Positions 1 to 11,200 of a stretch of 23,953 nt of DNA are shown here, one piece after another. Below the pieces are notes generated by a model. The model had not been told where the DNA came from and made no database searches. It saw only the letters and a list, made by a program, of their open reading frames with translations. A program made the translations under genes and the position numbers. Position 1 is the first letter of the stretch. Every line of letters begins with the position of its first letter. Origin of the DNA: Smittium culicis (lineage: Eukaryota > Kickxellomycota > Harpellomycetes > Harpellales > Legeriomycetaceae); NCBI GenBank assembly GCA_001970855.1, contig LSSN01000314.1, positions 1-23,953 of the forward strand, in the 5' to 3' direction.

Positions 1-857
1 CCCTTATTGTACCTAGATCCTTTTGAGTTTGACACTTTGGCTTCTTGGAACCTAGTTCATATCTTCAAAGTTAGTCTAATTTACGCTGAGGTATCCATGA
101 TGAGGTCTCCCAGCAGTATTTGTTTATTGAATTTTTTGTTAAAATTTTTGAAGCTGCTCATAAGCTCAGAAATATTATTTTTTTTACGAATTCCTGAGCT
201 TGGGATATGAGCATTGGTGACTAAAAGCTGGGATTTTTTTATACTTTTAGTGCACCCAGACACTATTCCGGACATCCAGGTTGTGTTTGATTTACATTCG
301 CTCAGATTGAGCCCAATGTTATTTATTACGGCCAATAGTAGGCCTGTTCCGCCTTTAATAAGATCAGCTTTGGACTCAATACAGGTGTAGCCAGGTATGC
401 GGCACCTGTATGTTTTCTTATTCAGAAACGTTTCCTGTAGTGCCAGGATGTCCGGTTGTGCTGAATTTAAATAATATATAAGCTCTTCAGCTATTCCTTT
501 AATGCCGCGGACATTATAGGTCAACACCGTGAAAGTATCATTGCTTTTAAGCTTAACGGTACTTAAACTATGTTTATTTTGAGTTTTTATTTTATTATTA
601 TCATTACTTTGTTTTAATCCAATTAATTTGGCGGATCGAATTTTTTTGTTGATTTCACGCCTAATTTTGGCATGTAAAGCTTTTTCGATTTTTTTTATTT
701 CTAATTTTGAAAATTTTATTTTGTGTCCATCGTTGGAGTGTATTTCAAGCCTCCATTTTCCATTACGCTGTTTAATTTTTTTAACAGTGAAGCTTTGTTC
801 AGTCAGTGCTGAGATAAGCAGAACGTATCTCTGCACTGTGTCTTTTTTGAGCTCTTA
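1..857 (-). mobile_element. Decayed LINE fragment, endonuclease part
   Basis: This is the 5' part of a non-LTR retrotransposon coding region on the minus strand, cut by the left edge. It keeps an endonuclease/exonuclease/phosphatase fold typical of LINE ORF2, which nicks target DNA to prime reverse transcription. It is AT-rich like its surroundings, unlike the LINE at the right edge, so it may be an older insertion or a different family. No reverse transcriptase part is visible, because that part would lie beyond the left edge. Confidence 0.8.
78..857 (-). pseudogene. LINE AP-like endonuclease, broken ORF
   Basis: An open frame runs from just after an in-frame TAA (855-857) to a TAA at 78-80. 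There is no convincing ATG start, so this is a remnant. Counting from the GTG at 834-836, residues 1-100 are basic and low complexity, and the endonuclease domain starts near residue 101. Visible motifs are TYNVRG (metal-binding Asn, residue 108), LALQE (catalytic Glu 135), TNAHIPSSG (about 207-215) and LLGDLIMD (about 241-248). In LINE endonucleases the last motif is normally GDFN, so Asp 244 is kept but the Asn is replaced by Ile. After the TAA the same frame continues as plausible endonuclease sequence (KGSRYNKG) to position 1, with another stop (TGA) at 54-56. The family call is confident and inactivity is likely. Confidence 0.8.
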
Positions 858-1344
858 GACGTTTAGTACATAGAATTTGTCGTTTTTTATTTGATTTTTT
901 GATTTTAATCTCAAAGAGACATGTTGACGATATAATCTGTTTGACCTTTAGAATGATTAATTTAACATAAATGTGATTGATTTTAAAGTGTTTTATTTTT
1001 TATTTTACTATGTTAAATAAAATTTAATAGGAATAAAATTATATGTAATATCATTATGTAAAAAAAGGCGACGTTCATTCCTACCCAAAAAAGAGTGTAT
1101 TTAAACCTCATTAAAAAAATGTAGGATATGTATGTCCAAGAATAGATTAATAGTTAAAGTGGTAACTGGATAAATCCAATTACAATTAAATAAGTAAAAA
1201 TAATTAAAAAAAACATAGATTGGCAATAATAAAGCAGAACTCGACCAATTTCCTCATACTGATATCAGGCAAAAACATTTCTTGTATTTACCTGGGATCA
1301 TATTGTGCCGTATAACGGGAAAAAAATTCATGTGAGATTAAATT
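858..1344. other. AT-rich spacer
   Basis: This spacer lies between the LINE remnant and the secreted-protein gene. It is AT-rich with short A and T runs. I see no open frame of note, no RNA gene and no clear polyadenylation signal for the neighbouring minus-strand gene. Confidence 0.5.
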
Positions 1345-1758
1345 TCAAACTTTCAAACATCCTATGTTATAGTTAATCTTAATATTGCCGACTTGTCTTT
1401 TGATATCAGGTCTCCCTACTCTCTCGACAAAACCACCAGCCTTACACCTAAAATTTCCGTAATTGTAGGAAACTTCACAACTCAAACCATTTCTGCCCAC
1501 TCCAGCCTTCATTGCATCTTTTAGCTCTTGATTTGAGCCATTACCTCTACATGCTATAGAAACTTCGCTGTAGTTTAATACAAACTGTGTTTCCATATTA
1601 ACGCAACAATAACCATTTATGCAGGTATTGTCAATACTCCTTCTAAGATCATTTCTGTTATTTTCGCTAAAACCTGTCCAACCTCCGCATGATGAAACTG
1701 CGTGTACTGTTGAAATAAGTCCTAATATGAAAGCGGTAAGAAGTGCAATAAAATTCAT
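1345..1758 (-). CDS. Small secreted cysteine-rich protein
   Basis: A single uninterrupted frame of 137 residues runs from an ATG in good context (CACAATG) to TGA. Residues 1-20 form a clear signal peptide: a hydrophobic core followed by THVHA-like small residues, with likely cleavage after VHA at residue 20. The mature part of about 117 residues has eight cysteines (24, 46, 51, 52, 70, 94, 105 and 134), an even number that would allow four disulfides, including an adjacent pair in NGYCCV. There are two N-glycosylation sequons (N62 and N73) and a KR pair at 120-121 that could be a Kex2-type site. I do not recognise a family. In fungi this architecture is typical of secreted effector-like or cell-surface proteins, but function here is unknown. 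It has no neighbouring gene within several kilobases on the right, and its base composition is richer in G and C than the flanks, which supports real coding. Confidence 0.75.
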   Translation of the reverse strand: MNFIALLTAFILGLISTVHAVSSCGGWTGFSENNRNDLRRSIDNTCINGYCCVNMETQFVLNYSEVSIACRGNGSNQELKDAMKAGVGRNGLSCEVSYNYGNFRCKAGGFVERVGRPDIKRQVGNIKINYNIGCLKV

Positions 1759-1791
1759 TGTGGTTAATTATATCTTTAAATTAACTAAGTG

Positions 1792-1803
1792 AGTATATTT
1801 TAT
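1792..1803 (-). promoter_or_regulatory. TATA-like element before secreted-protein gene
   Basis: On the minus strand this reads TAAAATATACTC, about 35-45 bases before the ATG of the secreted-protein gene. The position and sequence fit a TATA-type core promoter, but such strings are common in AT-rich DNA, so this is a weak call. Confidence 0.25.
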
Positions 1804-4800
1804 TATTAAATTTCAAGACCATTAAATTGGATATTTTGTAATAGTTATTCTTAATAGATTTAGTTGAAACTGATTAATATTTTTTCTTTTTGATCCTATT
1901 TTAATGTGAAAAACACATCCTTTTTATACCAAAATTTCGATTTCCTTCGCAACCAATTTTTCATCTACTGGAAATATAATGATACAACAAGTTGAGGTAT
2001 AGATTATTTTTATAATGATTTTAATACTATTATGATAAAAAAATTATTTTGAAACAAATGATTACATCAGTTTCATTTTCTATTTTCCGCAATACAGTTC
2101 GTTTTGATATGCGAAATATATTTATTTCGTCTAGATTTTTCTTTTAGTTCCGAGACTAATTAAAATATTGGAATAATAAAAAACTATTACCAATAGAAAA
2201 TTCAATTTTAAATAACCTGAAAATCAAAAAATTAAAATTTTTAAAGAGGGCCTAACTAGTAAGTATTAACTCATATAAATCATGCAGAAATATAACAAAC
2301 TTTGCTGTTGATATATTTCACACCTCATGAGAATTTTATCTCATAAAGTGTAAATTATATCAGGCGATATCAAGTTATGATATGTGTATCTTTTAGGTTA
2401 CGCAAATTTTCTACTAGCGTAACACGAAAAAATTTCAAAAAAAAATACATAGTTATAAAAAATTAAAGCTTTTTGCTGAATAGCTTATATAAACATAAAA
2501 CTACCAGCTATATATTTTATACTCTTAGACTAATAAATATTCATACTTATTGCCGCGAGTCATATGGTCAATTTTTTTTTTTTGAAATGTCTTGCATCAT
2601 ATGACTGATTTCATACACGTACTTTAAATACTTGATTTTTGATAATTTCGTAACTGGATAGTTAATCAAATCTTTTTTTAGGTAATAGCAATATATGAAC
2701 CATTATTGTGGATTATGTAGATTTTTTCAACATATCTTTTGTAGCAATTACTCAACAAAAAAGATAATATTTGATCCATGTATTATTTACATGTAAATTT
2801 ATTATTTGCTGATATTCTACAAAAAATCAATATTTTTATAAACATTTGGGCTAAATTATTTTTAAAATACGCGTATTACATTATTCAGTATATATCAAAC
2901 ATTATATCACTACGTGAAAAGAATAAATATTTCTGTACTTTTTGATTCTTAATATTTTGCCTATGTCACTAGAATATTGAATCAAATATGTTCGTTAATC
3001 ATTTCAATAGCCGTGACAGACTAAAAATTGAAAGTAAAATATGTTATAAAAATTTTTTGTGTCGCTTATAGAATCTTCAAAATCTACAACTAGTACCCAT
3101 AATAAAATTTTTATTCAACAATTAAAGAAAGGAAAATATAAAATTTTAAACTTACAAATCATGAATCAACATGCAATAATTGACTACAATCACATGTGGA
3201 TTGTAGTTTAAAAGTGCGTATATTGAAGTTAGTGTTTTGAAGTTATGCCTAAATTGGTTTGATTTTTGGGTAAAAGCGTAATATCGTTTTCATAATGCAA
3301 TTTTTTTGTAACATTATAAATTTCAGCTATTATGTGAAAATTCTATTTTATGCTTATTTTCATATAAAAAAATCATCAAGTTTTACTATGAATTTTTTTT
3401 TTTCAAATGTAATCATTTTTAGAATATGTATTTTTTAATTCGTAGTGCTGTAAGCAGAAACTTTTTTTTTAATATAATCAAACCTGTCTATGCGAAAATT
3501 AAATATTAATTTTTTTATAAATAGTTTTTCAGCAATACCTCACAATCCCAGGACTTTGAAGTTACATCACTGAATGCCAACTATTACCTTTTTACGACAC
3601 ATTTATTTTTATTTGCGGATAAATTAGACTGGATTAAATTTCCAATAAATCTAAATTCCAACAATATAAATTCAAAAAACAGCGTTTTTAGAAGAATAAA
3701 AATTAAATCTTACTGCTTGGTACCATAATCAGTTTTATTCATGTTTTCCATTTAATGATATTTATTACAAAGCTAATAATTAGATAGAGTTTACTGTATA
3801 AAAATAAATAAAATTCAAAGTCTGTAAGCTAACTAGATTTGAAAAGCGAATTTAATAGAAGAAATTGGTTGAAAACTTATACTATTTACACGCAACAAAA
3901 AAAAACTTTTCAAATTAATATAAGTAATTTTTTAGTTCCCAAATATTTTTTTTTATAATCAATAATTATAAATGCATACAAAAATGTCTTGAAAAAAAAT
4001 ATATGTAGAAATATTTAACACTCTTGTAAAAAATTACTTCATTAGATTATAATTCACTTGCAATAATATAGCTATGATTAATCTGTCATTATTATAGATG
4101 TGCTGTTGAAATGAATTTATTTAATATAGGAACCAAAACCATGAAACATTTACTAATATTGCGAAAGTTATAAATTTAATAATAACCATGCGCTACCTTT
4201 TAGAAATTTTAGATGTATAGTACATCTAACTATCAAATATACAACGTGTAATTTTTTTTTTTTTTTTTGGATTAAAGCTTGACCAAATTAACAGTTTTAT
4301 TTATGTACTTATGCAATATAAGTTGTGTAATTTAGTATAACTTCCACTTATTGATATCAGAGCTCAAAAGTCATATATATACTTTTTATCCTTTATATTA
4401 GCGTACATATATTACTATAAAAAAATTTAAAAACTATTTATTGTAACTCAAAAATTGGTCAATACCCGCAGAATTTATTCGATAGTGAATTTTATTTATT
4501 CGGTTTATTTGAAATATAAATAACAATACAATGAACACAGGTAATTCACAATAATATTATCTATAAAAATTAAATGGCTTACTTCTAAATGTTAATATGT
4601 TATTTAATTGTAAGCTCATTTAAATTGCTAAACTTTTTCTTAACAAATTGAGAAGCGCAAAATTGTTGAGAAATAAATAAGGTATTTTACTAGCGAATAA
4701 TAACAAATACGTCCTACTAAGGAAAAAGCTGCCATTTTGTGATGTAACTTTCAAAATTCTGATATTCTGTGAGATTGCTCATAATTTTTTTATGAAAAAA

Positions 4801-5799
4801 TTGTAATTTAGAAAATGACAATTTAAATTTCTCAAAAAATCATTTTTTTGCAGATCATTATATTTTGAATAATTTCCTGATGTTTTAACCCTCCCAGCAA
4901 CAGATAATTACTGAAATAACTTTTTCATGAAAAAAAATGGAGACAGTTGGCTTTATTTGATGTATCAAAATTAGCCAAAATAATCCAAGACTGGTAAACT
5001 AACATATAATTACAAAATATCATTGGCTACTAAATATCGAACAGCTTATTAAAAATAATTGCTACCTGGCTTATTCGAATATGATTTTTTATTAAGGTTA
5101 AGATCTGTCTATGAAAGAGCAATGATTCTCAAAATATATTCTCAATAGAGTAATTATTTTTGAATTGATGAAATTGAAATGCACTGTTCACAGACAGTGT
5201 AAGCCAATGAGAATGAATAGCACCGATTTTCGTTTCAATAAAAGTGACACGTAAATTTGGCCTATAATTATACTCTTTACAGTAATAGGATATGGAAACC
5301 ACATCCCCATATCAACATTCATATTTAATCCAAAAACTTAAATTAACGACAACGTGACTCTAAAGATTCTTTTTAGTAAACACCAAGATTCTGCAAAATA
5401 AAAAATGTCATGCTACCGTGTCCTAATAATGGATTTTTTTTGTTTAGCTCCATCATGGGCGGTAGATTTTTTTGATTTTCCAAGCATTACCAACTGTGTT
5501 GAATAAAAATAATTTAATTAAATGTTTCATTCATATTTTGGTTTGTTTTAGAGGTGTGGAAAATATTATATTTATTCATAAACTATTAAACCAATCGATA
5601 AATTTGTCTTAAAGGTTGTTGTACGAAAGGGGCTAATTTACAGTAAAGTTTACATTTATAGTAGTTATGTGCTTGTAAATCCTTAAAAATCGACTCAATG
5701 TGGTGAGTATAAAACTAGTTTGTTTTAAATAAAGAAATTCCCTGCAAAACTGTCAATAATTATGTATTTTAGAAGTATTTAAGTATTCAAATTACCTCT
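1804..5799. other. Long gene-poor AT-rich region
   Basis: I recognise no gene in these four kilobases. The text is very AT-rich with homopolymer runs (for example T runs near 2572-2583 and 4252-4268). Several short inverted repeats stand out, including a near-palindrome at 3183-3207 and a 7-bp stem at 4211-4227. No tRNA-like B box was seen. Very small exons or unstructured noncoding RNAs cannot be ruled out by eye. Confidence 0.5.
3183..3207. repeat. 25-bp near-palindrome
   Basis: Nine-base arms ACTACAATC and GATTGTAGT pair perfectly around the seven-base centre ACATGTG, which together with the preceding C is itself the palindrome CACATGTG. It could be a protein-binding dyad or chance. It has no T run behind it and no adjacent gene, so it is not an obvious terminator or operator. 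Confidence 0.55.
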
Positions 5800-5803
5800 T
5801 GTG

Positions 5804-5830
5804 AAGTGTAAATGTAGTCACATTACACTT
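5804..5830 (+). other. Conserved hairpin in repeat copy A
   Basis: AAGTGTAA pairs with TTACACTT, followed after a one-base bulge by TGT with ACA around an AGTC loop. The counterpart in copy B differs at two bases, and both differences become G-U wobbles on the plus strand, so the fold is kept. Confidence 0.55.
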
Positions 5831-5926
5831 TTGAATATCTATAGCTGATTAAGTATGCTTGAAAAGATGATTGATACTATTGGCTATACTACACTGATTT
5901 CTGTGTCACTTTGTGAAATATTTTAG

Positions 5927-5936
5927 TATATAAATA
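5927..5936 (+). promoter_or_regulatory. TATA-like box in repeat copy A
   Basis: TATATAAATA ends the best-conserved block shared by both repeat copies. It would place a start site near 5955-5965, inside the repeat. Function is inferred only from sequence and conservation. Confidence 0.35.
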
Positions 5937-6079
5937 TAAGAGCCCAAGATTCTAGGAGCCTTGATATCTTTTCTCGTTGACATTTAGTATTAATAACGAC
6001 TGTTATTTTGTAATATTATAAATCCATTAAACATCGCTTAGTTATAGCTCTTGAGTAGAACTGCTCAGCGCAGCATTCA

Positions 6080-8001
6080 AATCATTTTTTTTACCACAGA
6101 ATTTTTTTCCTGAAAAAGTATTGTACAAAAATATAATTTCATATATTTGCTAAATTTATTCTAGCAGTAAAATAAAATTGTGGAACCAAAATATTTTCCG
6201 GTTTTTTTTATAAAGAAATGGTCTTTGAAGCTGCTATTACGCAAAGAGTAATTTAAAATTCCGTCTGTTTTAGGTAAAAAAAGCCCATAAGTGGACTCAT
6301 TATAGGAATTAAAAAGATGATTTAATTTATGGAAGTTTCAGCGAGAATATTTGAATGAAATTGCGATAATTAGACGCCTTTAAATCAAGACCAATTTTAG
6401 AACAAAGTTATTTGAGTTTTGGGTAATGCATATCCCCTGTTTCGCTATTGCAACTTACTATCACTCTTCAAATTTAAAATAGTAAAAACGTAATTAGGTT
6501 TTTCATATTTAGTAAATTTTGATATTTTTGGTAAAAAGATTCCAATAGCTTGAAACCGGAGCTATATTTAAACGAAGCTCAAATCAGTTAATAATTCTAT
6601 ATAAAAGATGATCTAAAATACTACAAGATATCTTAAAATCAAACAAAACTTGGTTAGTTTATTTATTTTTTTCTATTTTCCTTATATTTCCTATTTCTCC
6701 TATTTCCAACTTTTTCGTTCGTTACACCATGATAATTGGTCTTTTCATTATCATCGTATAGTTTTGAATAAATATATTATCCCTTAATACTTATTGCGAA
6801 AACTGTGGTGTTTTAAGCAAAGAAAAGAAAAAAGGTTATTCACAAATTAGAAATTTCCAGATAATAATGAATAATGACCGAATTTTCAAAAAAAACTCCA
6901 CATCCTAAATTTACAAACAAATTTATCAAATTATAAATCAATTAAGTTGTTGATGTTGGATAGTTTTCAACAGCAGAGTATATTAATTGCAAAATTCATA
7001 ACTTACGTTTAACCCAACCAAAAAATGTACTTTGTATATACTATATATTTTGAAAGAAGAAAGAACTCTTCTTCACATAAATTTTATTATACTGTTAATT
7101 TTAAATCTGATAGCATTATTGGCAGAATATAAGAGCCATTTATACTTATCTCGTACTAATTTACTTTAAATTTGTATAAAGTCAAATTATTTGATAATGG
7201 TGGTTTATGTTATTTATACACTTCAGATACGTAAACTTTTAAATGTCCCCTTTATTCAGAATCCCCAATGTGATATAATATTTCGAATAACAAATAATTT
7301 CCATTGACATTTTCTTGATTATAGGCTATAATTTTGACTTGTAGCCCTACTAGAAAATTTCAATTGAATGAATTATCTGGTATATCCAATAAATTAATTT
7401 AATTCGCAACGGAAAATAAAATTTCCTAGAAAGTAAGCTCTACATCTTCCTAGAACCCGTAAATTAAAGCTTTCCAAACTATTATACTTCTATCATCCTA
7501 AAAACAATCGTATTTTCAATTAAGCTTAAACAGCTGCTTTTGAAAATTATTAATCTTTAGCACCCCTTTACTTCGTTTTTTAATTATTCTATTTTTTTAT
7601 CTATATACTATTAATAACAACAACTTATTATGGGGCCGTCCAAGGCTGATAAAAAATTTTTATTGTATCCATAATTTTTAGCTATTAGGTTTATAAAGTT
7701 TATTTTAAAGTGCTAGGTAATAATATATATACACTGCTTCAGCTGATAATAATATTTTTTACTTACTCAAATGATTATAAATTAAAAACTTAATTAAATG
7801 GGGCGTTTGGTAAAATTTTTACTAAACCTAGAAATGAACTGATTAAATTTTATAAACTAGCAGAAACCCAACCATGAATAATTTCGGTTTTTTCAATTAA
7901 CTAAAGTCTAGTCATGAAATTACAAATTACTTATTAAATGTTGGTAAATATAATAACTGTGTAACATTACAACCCACATTATTTCTATTACCCATAAGCT
8001 T
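6080..8001. other. Spacer between the two 280-bp repeats
   Basis: This is AT-rich DNA without a recognisable gene. No open frame of useful length and no retrotransposon coding remnant is visible between the two repeats, so nothing supports reading them as the two LTRs of one complete element. That remains possible if the interior is non-coding or fully decayed. Confidence 0.5.
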
Positions 8002-8281
8002 TGTGAAGTGTAAATGTAGTCGCATTATACTTTTGTTTGTATATAGCCAATAATGTTTTCTTGATAAGCATAGTCAGAACATTGGTTAAACTGCATTGCT
8101 TTCTGTGTCACTTTGTGAGATATTTTAGTATATAAAAATTCGAGTCCAAGATTCTATGAATTTTGGCCTCTCTTCTGGTTGACATTTAGTATTAATAAAG
8201 ATTGATCTTGTACCATAAAATTTAGTTTTTAAACATCATTTAGTTATAGTTCTTGGGAAGAACATTTCAACTCAGCAAGCA
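8002..8281 (+). repeat. 280-bp repeat, copy B
   Basis: This is the partner of copy A in direct orientation, 2202 bp downstream, with the same length and the same internal spacing: the block at 8101-8136 lies 99 bases and the block at 8178-8198 lies 176 bases from the start, exactly as in copy A. It contains TATATAAAAA at 8129-8138 and ATTAATAA at 8191-8198. It starts with TG and ends with CA. A solo LTR or a duplicated noncoding RNA gene both fit; I cannot decide between them from sequence alone. Confidence 0.75.
8006..8032 (+). other. Conserved hairpin in repeat copy B
   Basis: AAGTGTAA pairs with TTATACTT and TGT with GCA. Compared with copy A, one C became T and one A became G, giving one G-U and one U-G wobble in plus-strand RNA. 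In minus-strand RNA the same changes would be mismatches. Confidence 0.55.
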
Positions 8282-11200
8282 ACTCTTTTTAACTTGAAAC
8301 AAAAATAGAAAACCCCAACAGAAATATTTACACGCGTAGTACAAAAAAAAACTATTGGTGAATGACATAAACACTAAGTATAAAACCTATTTATTGCGTT
8401 TTTTATTTCAATCTATTGGAAGCTAAATACGATTTTTTAATTTCCAACCCAATAAAACGTTTTTATGCTCAAATTTCTTCAAATTTTTTTGCCTATCGCA
8501 GATTATAGAGACATTTAATTTGGATTTTTCATTATCAAGCATCCACATTAGACAACTTATTGACGATATTACCCTGGATATAATTATACTACACTAAATT
8601 AAATAATTTATCAGTATATATTTGAGTTTTTCGTATGCTCTTTCTAGAAAAGATATGTGATACTAAGAGTATATCTACCCCTACTTCTTGGAGTTTGAAA
8701 ATTACTACTTTAAGTGGCTATATAATTGTAAATTTAATTCAAAAAAATAAAAGCACGCCTGAGGTATTTTATAACTTTAATAAAATCTCATGAAAATTTC
8801 AGTACTGTTGAGTTGATGTGAAACTGAAGAAAATCTAGTATTGAATTTCGATCTCATTACTTACATTTTATTACAATCTCTGGGATTTACCCATATTTCA
8901 AAGCATTTTACACTACTGTTATTTATCTTTACGAAGAAAAAATGTAAATAATATATATGGTGTATTTATACGCAAAGTTCAAATCGTATAAGAATTTTAC
9001 TTGGATAAGTGCATATTTTTAAAGCTCAAAAATGATGAAATTGTTAATTGATCACTACCTGATTGATTTCGTATTTTTATTTTGCATCAGATCATGGATT
9101 CTTTATGAATGAATCATTTTATAGCGTAGGAAATTACAGCGAATAAAATCCAATTTACAATTATTGCTCTATAAATATCATTAACTAATTATCAAGTAAA
9201 TAAAATTTTCTAAATTTCTAAATTAAATGAATTAATAAAAAAATTAATATACCTTATAAATTACGCCAATATTATTAAAGATTTATGAACATAAAGGCTA
9301 ATAACATTACACTTCAACGTAGCTCTCTCTTCTTTCAGATCCTCCCATATATGATTCGAAGAACATGGAGAATTTTTTTACTCGTTGATTATATTTTCTA
9401 ATGAAAATTAGTCGATATTATTGGATTAACAATTTATTACGCTTGATAATAAATTCTTAATGAATTTAAAATACAGATGAACCTTGAATTTTAGGAAAAT
9501 CAAAATAAAAAATATCCTTCTTCTCGAAAGAAACTCGCGTAATTTCAATATATGATTTATCAACCATTTCTTTGACGTTAGACTGTTTTTGATCCTCAAA
9601 ATTTAGCTAACTTCATTCAATAAAAATAATATAGTCATGGGATTAAATTTATTGATGGTTATTGTAGAATCGCAGCAAATAATAATGCACTTCTAAATAC
9701 ATGGATTCAGAAAAATTGTTATATTATTATCTTTGAACGGGAAAAGGTTAAATTTGTTAGTTTTGAGGTTTAGTGTTAGTTAAGAGGCGATTAGCGTAAA
9801 ACATCTTCACGATAAGTAAATACGCAAGATGTGTTTAAGCTTTTAATTTTTAGATTTCTAATTTATTGACCATCGTAAATAAGAAAAATGAGATCTTTCA
9901 AAAATAACTTTTCTCGTAAAAACGTTTTATTTTGGAATTCATATTTATTTGCAGATTATTAAAAACCCAGACCTTGATTCAAGCATATAATCACACAGAT
10001 TGCTATAAACAAGAAACTTATTATTTTTTATAGATATAACTGTAGTTACACGAACGCTGATCCCTTATAATTTTGCTATTGATATCAATTATATATAAAT
10101 TGCTACAGCTAAAATATATATTGTAATAGATGTTGATACCGATAAATCAAGGCTAAGGGTAGTTTTTCCTGAATAAATTCTATGGATTCATTATATTAAC
10201 TTTTATTTAATAAGCCGAAAAAATATACTTTTGAAAACACTCTTTACTGATTTTTTGGAAATGTATTTTATTGTTTATATGGCATAATTGGATAAAATTT
10301 TTCTAAAGTTGATTTTTTTTTCCGACTCTTTGACGCCTTAAAACTCTGAGAGTTCTTATGTATGACTTTCCGAGAAGGGGAATATATTATTGCTAGAACG
10401 TTTTTTTCACACTTAGTCCACATCTTTGCTTCTGTGAATTTTTTTCAGAAAATAGTACGCATTTTTTCGAATAAAATTTTTGCATTTTGTTTGGTTATAT
10501 GCTTGATTAGCACGAATTATATTAAAAAATGTGATCCTTTATTATTAAATTTTTCTTACATAAAATTCCTTCAAGATATATTCTTATTCCAATTAAAAAA
10601 AATGATTTTTTTTATTTACTTATCTTATTTAAAAGCGTACGTTGTAAATATGATCGAAATGATATCCAAAGAATGCGCCTTACTAGATCGACTTTGATTC
10701 TTAATTAAAAAAAGTTTACAGGCTGAGTACTAGAAAATGTAAATAAACAAAATGCTATTTATACACTTTTATAATTCAATTTTCGTTTAAATAACCAAAT
10801 TTCATAACCGTGGCTCATTTATCCATCTACAGCTTAAATATCATAGAAGAATTTCTATATATTTTTATACAATTACCTTAAAAATATTAAGCAAATCACA
10901 GTTATTTGTTTAAAGACGCTTATGTTGTAGTTTCTTTTTTTTATTCAAAGTTTATTCCATATTCTATATTATAATACATTTCAGTATGAATATGAGAAAC
11001 CATTTTAGTATAATATAAATAGCAGAAATTCTATCTAATGTTGCAACTAAATTCCGCACATATAACTGATGGCATACAATTTTAATATATATTTAATTGA
11101 TATATTTTCTTTCTTTTTTTGAAATACGGCTGAAACATTTAGCGGCTTTTATTTGAATTGTCTGCGAATAAAAATTCGAATATTAGTGAAAAAAATAATA

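Larger units (their letters stand above)
5800..6079 (+). repeat. 280-bp repeat, copy A
   Basis: This copy aligns with copy B at 8002-8281 over 280 positions without a gap; my hand count is about 212 of 280 identical. Conservation is in blocks: the first 29 bases (hairpin at 5804-5830), a 36-base block at 5899-5934 with one difference, a 21-base block at 5976-5996 with none, and about 25 bases near 6027-6053 with three differences. It contains TATATAAATA at 5927-5936 and ATTAATAA at 5989-5996. It is interrupted by stops in the frames I checked, so it does not look protein-coding. It starts with TG and ends with CA, like a solo LTR of a retrotransposon, but I see no target-site duplication. A structured noncoding RNA gene is the other reading. 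The strand is chosen from hairpin wobble pairs and the TATA box orientation. Confidence 0.75.

Noticed and set aside
2317..2353. Inverted repeat with AAGTGTAAA, possible third copy of the 280-bp repeat
   Set aside because: Only about ten bases match the repeat start; none of the downstream conserved blocks follow.
10362..10697. 111-codon plus-strand open frame, hydrophobic
   Set aside because: It is rich in F, I, L and K as expected for translated AT-rich DNA, has no recognisable domain and no composition change from its flanks. Its length is only borderline unusual for this base composition.
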